Positions 1 through 11,074 are shown, numbered from the stretch's first letter. The stretch is DNA of 64,000 nt from Hygrophila difformis (GCA_030278955.1 JAOANR010000010.1:14553086-14617085); one strand, 5' to 3'. Translations and numbers: made by a program. The notes: a model not told the origin generated them from the sequence alone.

Positions 1-863
1 CGTAAGGAACAACCACAATACCTTCCTTGCCCAACTCTTGCCTTAACTTCCAAGGGAGAGTAATTGAATTCAGTACATGTCCCTTCCTACTTAGTGCATC
101 AGCCACCCGGTTGGCTTTCCCTTCTATGTACTGAATACTCGTGTCGTAGTCCTGCAAAACTCTAACCCTCTTCTTTGCCTACCGCTCATCTTGTCTGTAG
201 TGTAGAGACATTAAAGGTTCTTATGATCCGAATAGATCTGACACTTGGCTCCGTAAAGATAATGCCTCCAAATTTTTAATGCATGTACGACCGCTGCCAT
301 CTCCAGGTCGTGAGTCGGGTAATTCAGCTCGTGAGGCTTTAATTGCCTAGATGCATACGCAATCACCTTGCCATACTGCATAAGCACACACCCAAGTCCT
401 CGATAAGATGCATCTGTGTATACCTCATATTCCCCCGATTCATCAGGTAACACTAAGGCTGGAGCCTCTGTCACCTTCTTCTTCGGTAAAGGAAATCCTT
501 GGTATCCCGCAGTCTAATCTGGCTTGGTACTTAGACAGCCAATCCATTCCCAAAATCACGTCAAAATCGGCCAAATCTAGCACCACTAGATTCGCTCTGA
601 ACTCTCACTCTTTGATGATTATCTGTGCATCGGGTTTAATCCACTGGCTCCGCATGAGGTCTCCCGAAGGTAGCGTAACAGGGAGTTGATAAGCCTCCAG
701 TGGTCCCATATCATTATTAGTTACGAATTCCGATGATATAAACGAGCATGATGCACCAGAATCATATAAGGCGTAAGCAGGCACATTATTAACTAGTATA
801 GTACCTACTCATTTAATAACATAAGGCACTACCTGGGGTACTTGTTACAGATGGTTAAGTCGA
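1..863 (-). pseudogene. Ty3/gypsy pol remnant: protease joined directly to RNase H
   Basis: Minus-strand continuation of the gag at 864-2078. A retroviral-type aspartic protease is visible at about 745-790 (LYDSGASCSFIS) with its C-terminal DVILGMDWLSKY at about 530-575. At about 480-500 the reading changes frame and goes straight into the RNase H domain ([18 protein letters not shown], 211-474). The whole reverse transcriptase that normally lies between is missing. Further stops and small indels precede the ADALSRKGH motif near 75-122, the usual end of RNase H. Integrase would lie off the left edge. The copy cannot encode a working polyprotein. The assignment to Ty3/gypsy is clear. The Tekay/Del chromovirus lineage is inferred from the long TGTAACACCCC LTR. 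Confidence 0.85.
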
Positions 864-2078
864 TCAAGATTGAAATTGAACAATGGGCAACTTACCAGTC
901 ATGACATCATCTCGCCCATCTAGCTCAGCCCGCTCAATCACATTGAGACGGCCCCCACGGTCCCCCTGGTGTCCACGACCTCTGTCTGCACCTCGTCCAC
1001 GCGACGCATTCCCACCAGACGCATCTGAAGTAGATCCTCCTACTTGACCCACCAACTGTGTGCACTGTGACCTCAAATGTCCTTGCTGTCCGCAATTCCA
1101 GCAGTGGGGTCCGCTTCTATACGGTAGCTGTGCATAAGTCTGAGGTCTAGAGGTCTCTCCACCGTTTCTCGGCCTCGTCTGTCTACGATGGGGTCTAATC
1201 GGCCCCCCTGACTCCCTGCGACGAGCGGCCCTCACGCGCTGCATATCAGCACGAGCTCTTTCAATGCATAAAGCCTGATCATATGCTGAAGCTAAGCAGG
1301 CGTGTTGGTTGCTAAACCCAGTCCGGATCTCAGCCTTCAATCCATCCACAAACTTCGAAACCTTACCTTCCTCATTAGCAACTAGCATTGGTACGTATGA
1401 CATGAGTTCCACAAAACGACCATAGTATTCAGACACTGTCATATTTCCTGCTTGCTCCAGGTTGAGAAATTCCCTCTTTTTAACATTCACCATCTGTGTA
1501 GTGAAAAAGTGGGATCTCAAAGCATGACAGAAAACTTCCCATGAGAAGTTGGGTCTCGCCATAAGCTCACTCTTACGCGACCTCCACCAATGGAGAGCTG
1601 GTCCAGTAAGATACTGCTGTCCCACCCTGACCTTCCAATCCTCTGGGCAGTCTATATTCTCGAAGATCTCCTCCATATGATAAATCCAAACAGTCAGAGC
1701 GACCGGGTCTACTCCTCCACTAAAGACCGGCGGTTGATAATGCCTTGCTAGATGCACGTAATCCACGGGTCTGGGTGGTGGTTGTGCAGGTTGATTCGCC
1801 TGCCCCTGATACATCCCATACATAGCACTAAACATATATTGCATAAACTGAGGGTCAATGGGCATCTGTACAGGTGGCGGCGGTGGTGGAGGCACTGGTT
1901 CGTCCTCATAGTTCAAGTCATCCTCCACCTCTACATGTTCCTCAATTGGAACATCTTCCACGTGATCATTGCCAAATCCACCATTCTCATGGTACTGTCC
2001 ATGACCCCCAAAAGCTGGCCCCGGATTCCTACGAGGCCTTCCCCTCCTCCTGGGCTCTCCATCCCGGCGCGGCGGCAT
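864..2078 (-). CDS. Ty3/gypsy gag polyprotein
   Basis: An open reading frame of about 404 codons if the start is the ATG at 2078 (MPPRRDGEPRRRGRP); the frame stays open to 2114. It has a basic and acidic N-terminus, a proline run (PPPPPPP), the retrotransposon gag core (LTVWIYHMEEIFENI through SYVPMLVANEEGKVSKFVDGL), a basic linker and one CCHC zinc knuckle (CWNCGQQGHLRSQC, about 1066-1107). Gag packages the element RNA into cytoplasmic particles. The frame ends at a stop at 864, ahead of the protease, so gag and pol are no longer fused. It lies just inside the primer-binding site at 2364-2376 and belongs to the element whose 5' LTR is 2379-4988. Confidence 0.88.
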   Translation of the reverse strand: MPPRRDGEPRRRGRPRRNPGPAFGGHGQYHENGGFGNDHVEDVPIEEHVEVEDDLNYEDEPVPPPPPPPVQMPIDPQFMQYMFSAMYGMYQGQANQPAQPPPRPVDYVHLARHYQPPVFSGGVDPVALTVWIYHMEEIFENIDCPEDWKVRVGQQYLTGPALHWWRSRKSELMARPNFSWEVFCHALRSHFFTTQMVNVKKREFLNLEQAGNMTVSEYYGRFVELMSYVPMLVANEEGKVSKFVDGLKAEIRTGFSNQHACLASAYDQALCIERARADMQRVRAARRRESGGPIRPHRRQTRPRNGGETSRPQTYAQLPYRSGPHCWNCGQQGHLRSQCTQLVGQVGGSTSDASGGNASRGRGADRGRGHQGDRGGRLNVIERAELDGRDDVMTGKLPIVQFQS

Positions 2079-2363
2079 CCTATGTTCGTAACGTAACGAG
2101 ATATTCAGTAACACTCGGTAAATAAGAATAATTCTTTACCGAACATCGATTATTAAGTATAGATCTCCCGGAATATCCCCAAGGATTGATCCTGGTTTGA
2201 TTCACAAACCACAATCCACCCCTATAGGGGACGCAGATAACCAAAAGCAATGCAATCTACAAGAATATAAGCAGAGTTAGATGCAATTCCTACACTATAT
2301 GCTTTCCCCCACACATCTCACCACATGCTTGTGTTAGAATTCTAAGCACATACGAGCAGACAT

Positions 2364-2376
2364 GGCTCTGATACCA
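2364..2376 (-). other. Primer-binding site, tRNA-Met type
   Basis: Read on the minus strand this is TGGTATCAGAGCC, complementary to the 3' end of plant initiator tRNA-Met. It sits two bases inside the LTR end at 2379 and fixes the element orientation as minus. Confidence 0.9.
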
Positions 2377-3280
2377 AATGTAACGCCCCAAAAATTTAAA
2401 ACCAAATTTCTGTGACGTCACTGCCGTGTTACCTCTCTTAAACTGTTGGCCAATCAATTTAAGATCAATAACACGTAGCCAAGTAAACAGGAAGCCAATG
2501 AATCATAATACAAATCCAGAAAGGAAACCTCACATTATAACAGACGTCCGGCTTACAAGCCTTATTCATGCGACATAACAGTCGACATATCAGTCTCATC
2601 TCAACCTGTCAGAGATATTAAGTACGCACAAGACAGAACATATTGTACCGATCGGTACCACAAGCAGTACGAGACAAGGTAATAGAGTTATAGCATATTA
2701 TTCAAGACAATCACATAAGTCCACAACATGCTAATGCATCCCTAGGTAGATCACTCATCCCCAAACCCCACATCGTGCTCAGGCTCTGCGTCCTCCCCGG
2801 GAATATCTATACATGAAAACATAGCAAGGGTCAGTACAAGGTACTGAGCAAGAATAGAAGAATCGGCATAAGGGGAAACAAGAATTAACTTGATTCCCTA
2901 GAAGTATATTTATACATATAGGTGGAGGTATATTCCGTTTTTAAACATTTATTAGGCATATCATAAAAATTGAGCAGAGCAAATAAGTAAACATCACACC
3001 GTCCCATACCGGTGCTTCAACCACTGCAAATAAGATGAATGATGGATGATGAGATGAAATGTTATGACCTAAAATGTCTATCTACCCTAAATGCAACACA
3101 TAAGCATGTCTAGCGCGCACCTAGGTACCATGGTCGGTATTCCCTCCCATATAAGGGTCCACACCCCTTAATGGTCGAGAGACATACCCACAGTGCCCCC
3201 GCCGCGGACACTAACAGCTGAAATCGTGGCTTACGGCAAGCGGGTCAGGCTAAGGGTCATGAGCCCTTTCTAGCCAAATA

Positions 3281-3546
3281 CAGACTAGGATATAAATCCT
3301 TTTCAGTCTCAACATATCATCACAGATATTCACATATCATCACAGATATTCACATATCATCACAGATATTCAGATTCAATTCAATCACTCATCTCGAGTG
3401 AAGTATTTTCTTTAAAATAAATAGCTTTAAAATCAGACTAGGATATAAATCCTTTTCAGTCTCAATATATCATCACAATTATTCACATTCAATTCAATCA
3501 CTCATCTCGAGTGAAGTATTTTCTTTAAAATAGATAGCTTTAAAAT
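3281..3546. repeat. Tandem repeat inside the gypsy LTR
   Basis: Two direct copies of a unit start at 3281 and 3434 (both open with CAGACTAGGATATAAATCC and end in the TTTAAAATAxATAGCTTTAAAAT stretch). The first copy is longer because a 20-bp sub-unit, ACATATCATCACAGATATTC, is repeated three times at about 3312-3371. Confidence 0.8.
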
Positions 3547-4024
3547 AGTCTGGGCTCTTTGAAATATACTACTAGTTTATAAATGATAACTTTAAAAATA
3601 ATAATACTTGAAAATAATAGTTTTTTTTAAAAGAATAATCCGGGCTCTTTAAAATAGTAGTTTTAAAATATTCCGGGGTGTGCCAAGTCCCACATATCGG
3701 CACCAACACATAATCAGATTCAATTCCACACATGTCAATACGTAAATTACGCATCATGACAAAATAAACAACTCACCACGAGTTAAGTGTCAAGGGTGTG
3801 CCAAGCCCCACATATCGGCACCAACATTCACATAGAAGCGAAACAAGACTCGATCTCAACTAAGGCATAGTAGATCACCGCTAATCGCAACTAAGTTCAA
3901 AGATTGTGAGCATAATGATAGTTATGGCATGCTAGAAGCATAAGAAGAACTAAGGAAACACGAAGGACGAAGAATCGGAAAACGAGCGAACGAATCGCGC
4001 GGGCAGGGGGGGTGGCGCGCACCC

Positions 4025-4052
4025 GGCGCGGTTTTTACACAAAAACCGCGCC
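4025..4052. repeat. Perfect 12-bp hairpin in a GC-rich island of the LTR
   Basis: GGCGCGGTTTTT (4025-4036) and AAAAACCGCGCC (4041-4052) are exact reverse complements around the loop ACAC. The hairpin lies in a locally GC-rich stretch (about 3990-4140) of an otherwise AT-rich LTR. Confidence 0.8.
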
Positions 4053-4988
4053 AACCCCGCGCGGGACTCGTTCGTCGTGACGTTCGATCGCGCGCTGCTC
4101 GCGCGCTGTTTGGCTAAAGGGCGCCCCAACTGCGCGCCGACACAACAGAAACGATGGAAATGGCGGTTTCCGGCCATTCCACCGATTATGCCCCCATTTA
4201 GGCCTATCTCTACCCTTGCCTGATATGTAGATGAGTCTCCAAGCTCCTCTTCTCAACCTGCAAGCTTCCAATCAACAATTCCAAGCCTATATTGCAAGAA
4301 TCAAGCTCCAAACATCATAATTCATCCAAGAACATGATTTCTTGATCTTGAAACCATTTGAAGCTTAAAAACTGAAATCAACAACACCAAAATGGTCTCA
4401 AGTACTAACCTTAGCTTCCTCAACTGATTTGAAACTCCCAAGCAAGGATTTAACACAAATTCCAAGCCGATCTACAAGAATTTCAACCAAAATCATTTAA
4501 TCCCGCCACCAACTTGCTCCCTTCAAAACCCACCTCAATACTCTTCCAAACTATGAAATACTTGATGTAAATTACTTACCTAAGGTAGTATGATGAAACC
4601 CCCAATTGATTTGAGCATAAAATCAAGGATTTGGGAGGATTTGGCACCAACCCTAGCCTTCCCAAAACTAGTGACGGGAATGAGAAGATGAGGATGAAGA
4701 AATGGGTTTCCAACACCCAACAAATCAGATTTTGAAGAGTCAAAATGGATCCGGGTCGGGTCACGGGTCTCGGTTCGGGTCGGAATGTGGGTTAAAAGAG
4801 TTACACCACTTGTCTTGACCACATTGCACCCATTTGAGCACTTGACTCTTATTATCTTGTGAGTTGAACTCACTTATTTCCCCCACTTAAATCTTCATTC
4901 CCTACAAAATAATCCACATACTAAGTCTTTTGTTAATTAACCATAATTAAATTAATTAATTATGAGTTAATTAAATCGGGGTGTTACA

Positions 4989-6096
4989 ATATATATTAAA
5001 ACATTAGTGAACAAACCATCCTACATTTAATGTGGTGTCTCCATTTCAAATTTCTAATTTTTATAGATTTTTGCATTTTTTTAGTTTATTAATTTTAGGT
5101 TTTTGTATTTATATTTATTTGTTTATTATAAATTTTCAGTTTTTGAAATATATGGAATTTCCATAATGTTCACTTTCAAATATATTTGAAAGATTTGAAA
5201 TTTAAAATTTTGTATTTTTTATTTTATCAATATTATTTTATATTTTTTAATTTACTAATTTCATATTTTCGCATTTATTTATTTATTCATTAGAGATTTT
5301 AAGTTTTTGAAATATATGGAATCCTCACAATATCACTTTTAAAAAAGATTTGAATTAATTATTTATTCATTAATATATTTTCAGTTTTTGAAATATATGG
5401 AATTTCCAATTTTTATGGAATTCCCACAATGTTCACTTTTAAAAAGATTTGAAATTTGAAATTTTGTATTTTTTTAATTTTATCTATATTATTTTTCATT
5501 TTTGAATTTACTAATTTTATATTTTCGCATTTATTTATTTAGATCATTTTGTAATGCCGATAATTTTGTGTTGGTTTGGTATTAATTTTGATTATATTTT
5601 TTGTGCTGTAAATTATGTAATCAAAATGTACATTGCACATCATATTTATTTATTCATGTTAAATATATATTAATGTGTAGGCAATCCCAATTTTTAGTTT
5701 TTAAAAGATATTTAATTTCCAATTTATATTGATTTCACACAATTTTCAGTTTTTAAAGATTTGGATTTTGAAATTTATATGGATTTCTCAGTATATATAT
5801 GGAATTTATATTATGAAAAGATACACTAATGAATATATGGAAAATATTTGAATATATAGATTAATGTATATATAGGCCACATTTTTACAAAAATATGTCG
5901 CTTATCCTAAAAGTAATATACAATTATATATTTTCTAAAAATAATATACAATTATATAGTTGCTAATCGTTTTTTTTTTGGCATAGAAATTGCTAATCGT
6001 TTAAAATATGTTTTATAATTATATTCAAATCGTATGTAAATCTAGAATAAATAATATAAATCTTATTTATGTTTTATTATTATGTTAAAAATAATG
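4989..6096. other. AT-rich non-coding stretch with diverged internal repeats
   Basis: No coding region is supported. Short blocks recur, such as GAAATATATGGAATTTCC (near 5138 and 5387) and an AATTTACTAATTTyATATTTTCGC block (near 5250 and 5500), so part of 5080-5560 is an eroded tandem repeat. Confidence 0.5.
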
Positions 6097-6356
6097 CTCC
6101 TTCCGTTTTTTTATTTGCTACGGAACCATTTTCACGCAGTCCAATACACATCTTAAACCACTAATAACCCAACTTCGGTATAAGTAAAAATTCTAAAAGT
6201 TGCATATTTAAAAACTACACGACGAGCCGAAACTAACAAGATCCTGCTTGGCTATATTTTAACTTCAATAATAACTATGATAAAACTTTAAATCAAAGTA
6301 TGTATTTGAATAGTAGCAAATTAGCCAATGTAGCTATTAAAACAAAATGGAGGAAG
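6097..6356. mobile_element. Stowaway-like MITE
   Basis: About 260 bp bounded by CTCCTTCCGTTTTTTT and its inverted counterpart AAAATGGAGGAAG. The right side is followed by TA; the left TA is degraded. The interior (CAGTCCAATACACAT, AAAACTACACGACGAG, AACAAGATC) recurs at 36766-38018 and 56848-57107, so the three are one family. Confidence 0.75.
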
Positions 6357-6553
6357 TATAAAACAATTATAATTATTAATGGAATTGTAAAAATTCATAT
6401 TCTATGGATAATTGGTTTAGAGTAAATTAATATTTTCGTAAAGCGTATTATAAATAAAAGAATCGGGTGTATAAAGAGTTATTGGGGGTGCGAATAGATC
6501 CATCAGTAAATAAATAAATAAAATTTATTTTTTAATATATTTTTTAAGAAATA

Positions 6554-6842
6554 CTCCCTCCCTTTTTTAATAAGTGTAACACTAGGTATGACACGTGATT
6601 TAATATAAGTTAACAAAATTGATTTAGTTGAAGAATTACAATAATTAAATAAATAAAATAAGATGAGTCACATTTGACTTTATTCCTTTTGAGTTTTATT
6701 AATGAACATCAAAAAATTAATAATTTAACTATAATTAGTAAAAAATATTAACCTTCAAAATATTCCAAATATGGTAATGTAACATTTATTTGCAAACACC
6801 TAAAAACGAAAAGTGTAACACTTAAAAAACAAATGGAGGAAG
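6554..6842. mobile_element. Stowaway-like MITE (second family)
   Basis: Bounded by CTCCCTCCCTTTTTTAA and AACAAATGGAGGAAG, with TA on both sides (6552-6553 and 6843-6844). GTGTAACACT motifs lie near both ends in inverted orientation. There is no coding capacity. Confidence 0.78.
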
Positions 6843-7459
6843 TAATTCATTAATCTATATTTTAATAGATTTGCAATTGACGGAAGAACAAATATAAATC
6901 TGGCTTTGTTAGAAATTGAAAGGCCAATTGCTGCAAATTCTATAAATTTGAAAATTTTATCTGGAATGCGGAGCATAGTGCGCTTTAGGCGCCGAGCGAG
7001 AAATGTCTCTTCTTTCGTTTCGGGTTATTCACTGATCTGAAACTTAGCACTTCTTTTCTTATTGATTCCAAGGGCGGCAGCTTTCCACCTATATGTATAT
7101 AATATTACGGGAATCATGAAAATTTCGCTTTTGCAAGCTGGAGTAGGGCGATTAGTTGCATCGAAACATATAAATGTTAACTAATCTGGCTAACATTGAA
7201 CTTGGTAAAATGAAATGGTTGAATAATTGTCTTCCTCTTCAGAGAGCATTATTAATAGATAGGGGCGAGTGAACTAGGCTTTGGTCGGTATTGAATGAAG
7301 TTTTAATATCTGAAATAAATAATCTATAGATAGTAGAAGACATATTATAATAATGAATAAATGAAGACGGATCATGCAAAGCTATTACCTTTATTGATTT
7401 ATTTGCATAAGAATGTTTATAATAAAATAATATGTAGGTGATTGTGATGAGGGTTTATT
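6843..7459. other. Stretch without a recognised feature
   Basis: AT-rich sequence between the second MITE and the helicase remnant. I see no gene, clear repeat or RNA gene. Confidence 0.5.
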
Positions 7460-8400
7460 CTTTTTTCTTTACTTGGTGGAACTGACAAGACATTTATCAA
7501 TAATTTATTTAGAAAATATTATGTTTAACCCTTTGTGGGAGAGGTTATATTGTGATGTCTGTAGCATCCAGTGGAATAGTACCCCAACTCCTTCGAAGAG
7601 GTATGATAATACATTCTAGATTTGGTATTCCACTAGATTGTACGAGAATTCTACCTGCAAAAAACTTATTCATTTAACTTCTCTTCTCATTGAAACAAAG
7701 TTCATTATTTGGGATGAAAATTCTTGACAGGTAGAATGATTACATGCCCGTATGAAATAACCAAATTCCCCATCAATTTCAGATGAAAAAAATTTTCACT
7801 CGCATTTTGGGGGTGTTTGGAAGCCGGCATATTTAGGAGCATATAGCGGATTCAATCAGCATATCCTCTCACAATTCTCTCTCCGAATCTGCTATCTGCT
7901 AACGGATCCGCTGACTCCCAAACATCCCTTTTGTTTTATTATTACTATTAGTCAATGTCAATATTTAATAAATATTAGACTCTATCTTAAAAAAACAGTT
8001 TTTATTCATGTCGGTGATATGTTGCAAGATCTTGTGTCACTGGAAAGAGGGGACTCGAAGTAGTAATACGTAATTAAGATGAATTAACTCAAGATACTAC
8101 AAAAAATGTTATTTACAATGAAAATTATATATGACAGAAATTTGCACAATGAATACTTCATATAGGTGATGGTAATTGATAAAACTGATATTGATCGCAG
8201 AGATGTACAATTAGTGTAACATTTACAGATGATAATTTTATAAACTCTACGGGAGATCCTATAGCGGCTATTGTTGAGTACTTATACAAATATAAACTGC
8301 ACCACTTCAAATCCAGATATTTTTAAAGATAGTGCTATACTAATCCTTACCAATGAGATTGTTGATACGATCCATGATTACTTCTAACAATATATATCAC
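7460..8400 (+). pseudogene. Helitron/Pif1-type helicase remnant, copy 1
   Basis: Piecewise translation recalls the helicase half of plant Helitron proteins. There is a P-loop with one changed residue (LGGTDKTF for GGTGKTF, about 7470-7495), then SVASSGIVPQLLRRG and HSRFGIPL (about 7555-7640), and after several frame breaks a FAQ.ILHIGDG-like block (about 8150) and ILTNEIVDTIHDY (about 8345-8385), matching the usual TNEIVDxIN motif. Stops and frameshifts occur throughout, and a Tourist-like MITE (7809-7928) sits inside. Some conserved blocks appear out of their normal order, so the fragment is rearranged. A cellular Pif1 helicase pseudogene is the alternative. Confidence 0.6.
7809..7928. mobile_element. 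Tourist-like MITE
   Basis: About 120 bp with imperfect terminal inverted repeats GGGGGTGTTTGG and CCAAACATCCC, flanked on both sides by TTT. It interrupts the helicase remnant. Confidence 0.65.
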
Positions 8401-8630
8401 TTCTAACAATATTTGTCAAGAGGATGAAAACATAAATAATACCAATGAATTATTTTCATCGGAATATCTAAACAAGAACCTCATAAAATATAGTTGTAAC
8501 ACCCCGGCCCGCTATGGAGCCGGAGGTGCCTTCGAGCTTCTTTCGGGATTGAAGTCTGGCCCAACAGGTCAACATAACTCTTTCCAGTGTGCTTTGGCCT
8601 CACTCGCGCACACCCTGGGAGACTTCCCAT

Positions 8631-8693
8631 GAGGTCACCCATACTTAAGACTACTCCACAACAAACACCCTTAACTGTGGAGTTCTTATGGGA
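8631..8693 (-). promoter_or_regulatory. 5S rRNA-like Pol III promoter block in the left Cassandra LTR
   Basis: On the minus strand this reads CCCATAAGAACTCCACAGTT, then AAGGGTG and, about 30 bases on, ATGGGTGACC. It closely follows the plant 5S rRNA gene from CCCATCAGAACTCC to GATGGGTGACC, which includes the internal control region. Confidence 0.8.
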
Positions 8694-9055
8694 TGGTCAC
8701 CAAAAAAGAAAGGTGCACCTTGTTGACATGAGTTAATTTTTTCAATCCTTTTAAGTTATTCTTTCATACATTCTCTCGGGTATTACAATCTCCCCCACTT
8801 GAGAACGCAACGCTCTCGTTGCGCCTCGATCACCTAATCAAAGTCCCTCAGGATCTTTGCCCCGTTAGACGTCTGACTGGTACTCCCAGCACAGGGCGCG
8901 GTCGCAGGTTGGCTCTGATACCTTTCTGTAACACCCATGCCCGCTATGGAGCCGGAGGTGCCTTCGAGCTTCTTTCAGAATTGAAGTCTGGCCCCACAGG
9001 TCAACAGAACTCTTTCCAGTGCGCTTTGGCTCACTCGCGCACACCCTGGGAGACT

Positions 9056-9118
9056 GGAAGTCACCCATCCTTAAGACTACTCCACAACAAGCACGCTTAA
9101 CTGTGGAGTTCTTATGGG
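9056..9118 (-). promoter_or_regulatory. 5S rRNA-like Pol III promoter block in the right Cassandra LTR
   Basis: The same 5S-like block as in the left LTR, slightly closer to 5S: minus strand CCCATAAGAACTCCACAGTT, AAGCGTGCTTG, then AAGGATGGGTGACTTCC. The AAGCGTGCTTG box is identical to the plant 5S gene. Confidence 0.82.
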
Positions 9119-9329
9119 ATGGTCACCAGAAAAGAAAGGTGCACCTTGTTGACATGAGTAGATTTTTCAATCCTTTTAAGTTATTCTTTCATACATTTTC
9201 TCGGGTTTTACAATAGTAGAATGAGGGTTGCATAGTCATGCTTCTTAGGAATATAGATCCATAAAAAAATTATGCAATGGAAGTAGGTTGATAGATACCA
9301 ATATGCAGAACCATGTAATTGTGGTTAAA

Positions 9330-9890
9330 CAATTTTCGGGAAGCCATGAAAGTAAAAAATTATTGATTGGTAGAATGGTTATGAGCCTATCTGATTTAAA
9401 CAAATTCTCCATTCGATTTAGATGAGAAAATTTTAACTTGCAATTTGTTTTGCTATGATTATAAACAAATATCAATGTCAATCATTAAAGAATATTGGAC
9501 TTTATCTTCTAAAATAATTTTTTATCTATGAACAGTTATGTTGTAATATTTCGTGTCACTAATAAGATGTGGCTCAAATTATTAATATGCAATTATGAAT
9601 TATTAACTTAAGATACCACAAGAAATGTTATTTACAATGAAATTTATATATGACAGAAAATTTGCAAAATGGATACTTAATGTAGGTGATGGTAAAGTCG
9701 GTATTGATTTTAAAGTGTACAATCAGATGTAATATTTCCGCATGATATTCTTATAAAATATACGGGTAATTCTATAGCGACAATTTTTTTAGAGTACATA
9801 TACAAATATAAACTGCACCACTTCAAATTCAAACATTTTTTAATATAGTATTATACTAACCCATACCAATGAGATTTTCAGCAATGAAAT
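9330..9890 (+). pseudogene. Helitron/Pif1-type helicase remnant, copy 2
   Basis: Diverged copy of the same sequence as 7700-8380. Recognisable blocks are CFAMIINKYQCQSLKNIG (about 9450-9505; family consensus CFAMTINKSQGQSL, helicase motif VI), NVIYNEIYD (about 9625), FAKWILNVGDGKVGIDF (about 9660-9710) and IYKYKLHHF (about 9800-9830). Stops and frameshifts separate them. The two copies flank the Cassandra insertion, which suggests an older local duplication. Confidence 0.6.
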
Positions 9891-10312
9891 TTTCAGCAAA
9901 CCGTGAGGGAATTTTTCATATTATGCTTAATAATTATATTTAAATTTTATTTTATTTAAATTTGAATTTCAAATTAAATAAAAATATTTTTGAATTATTA
10001 TTTTTATTAATGTGCTAGGTTTGTATTGGATAAGCCACAGAAGCTAAAGAAGACGGTATAATATGATTTTTTTGTTAATTTTAAAACTAATTAAATTATA
10101 TTATCATATACATCCTCTTTCGAATATATATAAAATTATTACACATTTCTCATTACTCAAAATATAATTGATTATTACTTTATATAATATAAGTATATAT
10201 GTATTATATAAAATATATAATTATGCTCGTCGAGTCTCGACGGGTTACTTACTAGTTATTATAAAAAAATAAATAAAATAAAAAATAATCAATAAACTAA
10301 GATCTTGTAATT
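9891..10312. other. AT-rich stretch without a recognised feature
   Basis: Very AT-rich sequence after the helicase remnant. I could not define a gene or repeat boundary. Confidence 0.5.
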
Positions 10313-10330
10313 AATGATGCTTTTAGTGAC

Positions 10331-10513
10331 CAACAGCAGTTGACTTGAGTGGGTGGGGGCTCTAGTCGCTTAAGCAAGGTCTCGGCTTCGAGCCTTGTGT
10401 ATGCAAAAAACTGTTTTGGGAGACGCCCTTAATTGCCCTTGCAGATCCTCGAGGGAATAGGGATTAGTCTTGGGTCTAGTGTGACTTGGGGATACCATAG
10501 TATTCACCTACAA
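10331..10513 (+). mobile_element. tRNA-derived SINE
   Basis: About 183 bp flanked by a perfect 18-bp target duplication, AATGATGCTTTTAGTGAC (10313-10330 and 10514-10531). It has an A-box-like start (GAGTGGGTGGGGGCTCTAGT) and a B-box-like GGCTTCGAGCC. A second copy lies on the minus strand at 55913-56094. Confidence 0.85.
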
Positions 10514-10531
10514 AATGATGCTTTTAGTGAC

Positions 10532-11074
10532 ATCTTTAATATATGGTTATTAACGATTTTTGTTGCTGTGACAAGGAAGGAAGAGACTTTACAAGAAAAA
10601 AGGAGATTGTGTAGGCAAATACCTAAAAAATGTGGCAGTAGCCATTCTGATATATTTTTTTAGTTGAATACCGGACTCCAAATTAATCACTTGAGAATTG
10701 GGTGAACATCGAAGAATTGTCTCTATCAAAATAAAATTCTGTATATAAAAAGACTCGAACTCACAATTTTTTACTTCATATTTTATGATAAAGGAAGAAA
10801 CATAAAAGTATCCAAAATAACTGAAAAGACATAACATTCACTATTCGTAATAATTTCTCTTGAAAAAAGCACCGATTTTATTCTAAAGTATCTACTGTAA
10901 CATAAAAAATAAAGCATAAAGCTGAGACACACACTGCATCTGCGTCTTCATAAATATATTCATATAATTAAACAATGAATTATCGCCAATAATATTTAGT
11001 TGTTCCAGTGATAATTAATAGGAGAATTATATTATGGTTCGATTGAAGGGAAAAAAAAAACCACTTAATTTAAT
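10532..11074. other. Stretch without a recognised feature
   Basis: AT-rich sequence between the SINE and the old Cassandra. No gene or repeat boundary is supported. Confidence 0.45.

Larger units (their letters stand above)
2379..4988 (-). mobile_element. 5' LTR (2.6 kb) of the minus-strand Ty3/gypsy element
   Basis: On the minus strand the LTR begins TGTAACACCCCG (at 4988) and ends GGGGCGTTACA (at 2379), a TG...CA unit with matching inverted termini, directly followed by the tRNA-Met primer site. Its length of 2610 bp and the TGTAACACCCC terminus fit Tekay/Del-type chromoviruses. The other LTR is outside the window, so the target duplication cannot be checked. The scattered short frames inside it look fortuitous. 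Confidence 0.85.
8495..9212 (-). mobile_element. Cassandra-type TRIM, complete
   Basis: A 718-bp miniature LTR element: left LTR 8495-8789 (TGTAACACCCCGG...TATTACA), 137-bp internal region, right LTR 8927-9212 (TGTAACACCC...TTTTACA). A perfect 5-bp target duplication ATAGT flanks it (8490-8494 and 9213-9217). A purine tract (minus AAGTGGGGGAGAT) abuts the left LTR, and GGTATCAGAGCCA (minus, 8910-8922) next to the right LTR is the tRNA-Met primer site, so the element reads on the minus strand. The LTRs carry 5S rRNA-like sequence, the hallmark of Cassandra. It encodes no protein and depends on other elements for movement. Confidence 0.92.

Noticed and set aside
8631..9118. Genuine 5S rRNA genes
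   Set aside because: Only the promoter-bearing part of 5S is similar, it lies inside both LTRs of a TRIM, and 5S-like flanks and full length are missing.
10331..10513. tRNA gene
   Set aside because: A- and B-box-like motifs are present but no cloverleaf can be drawn, and an 18-bp target duplication shows it is a SINE.
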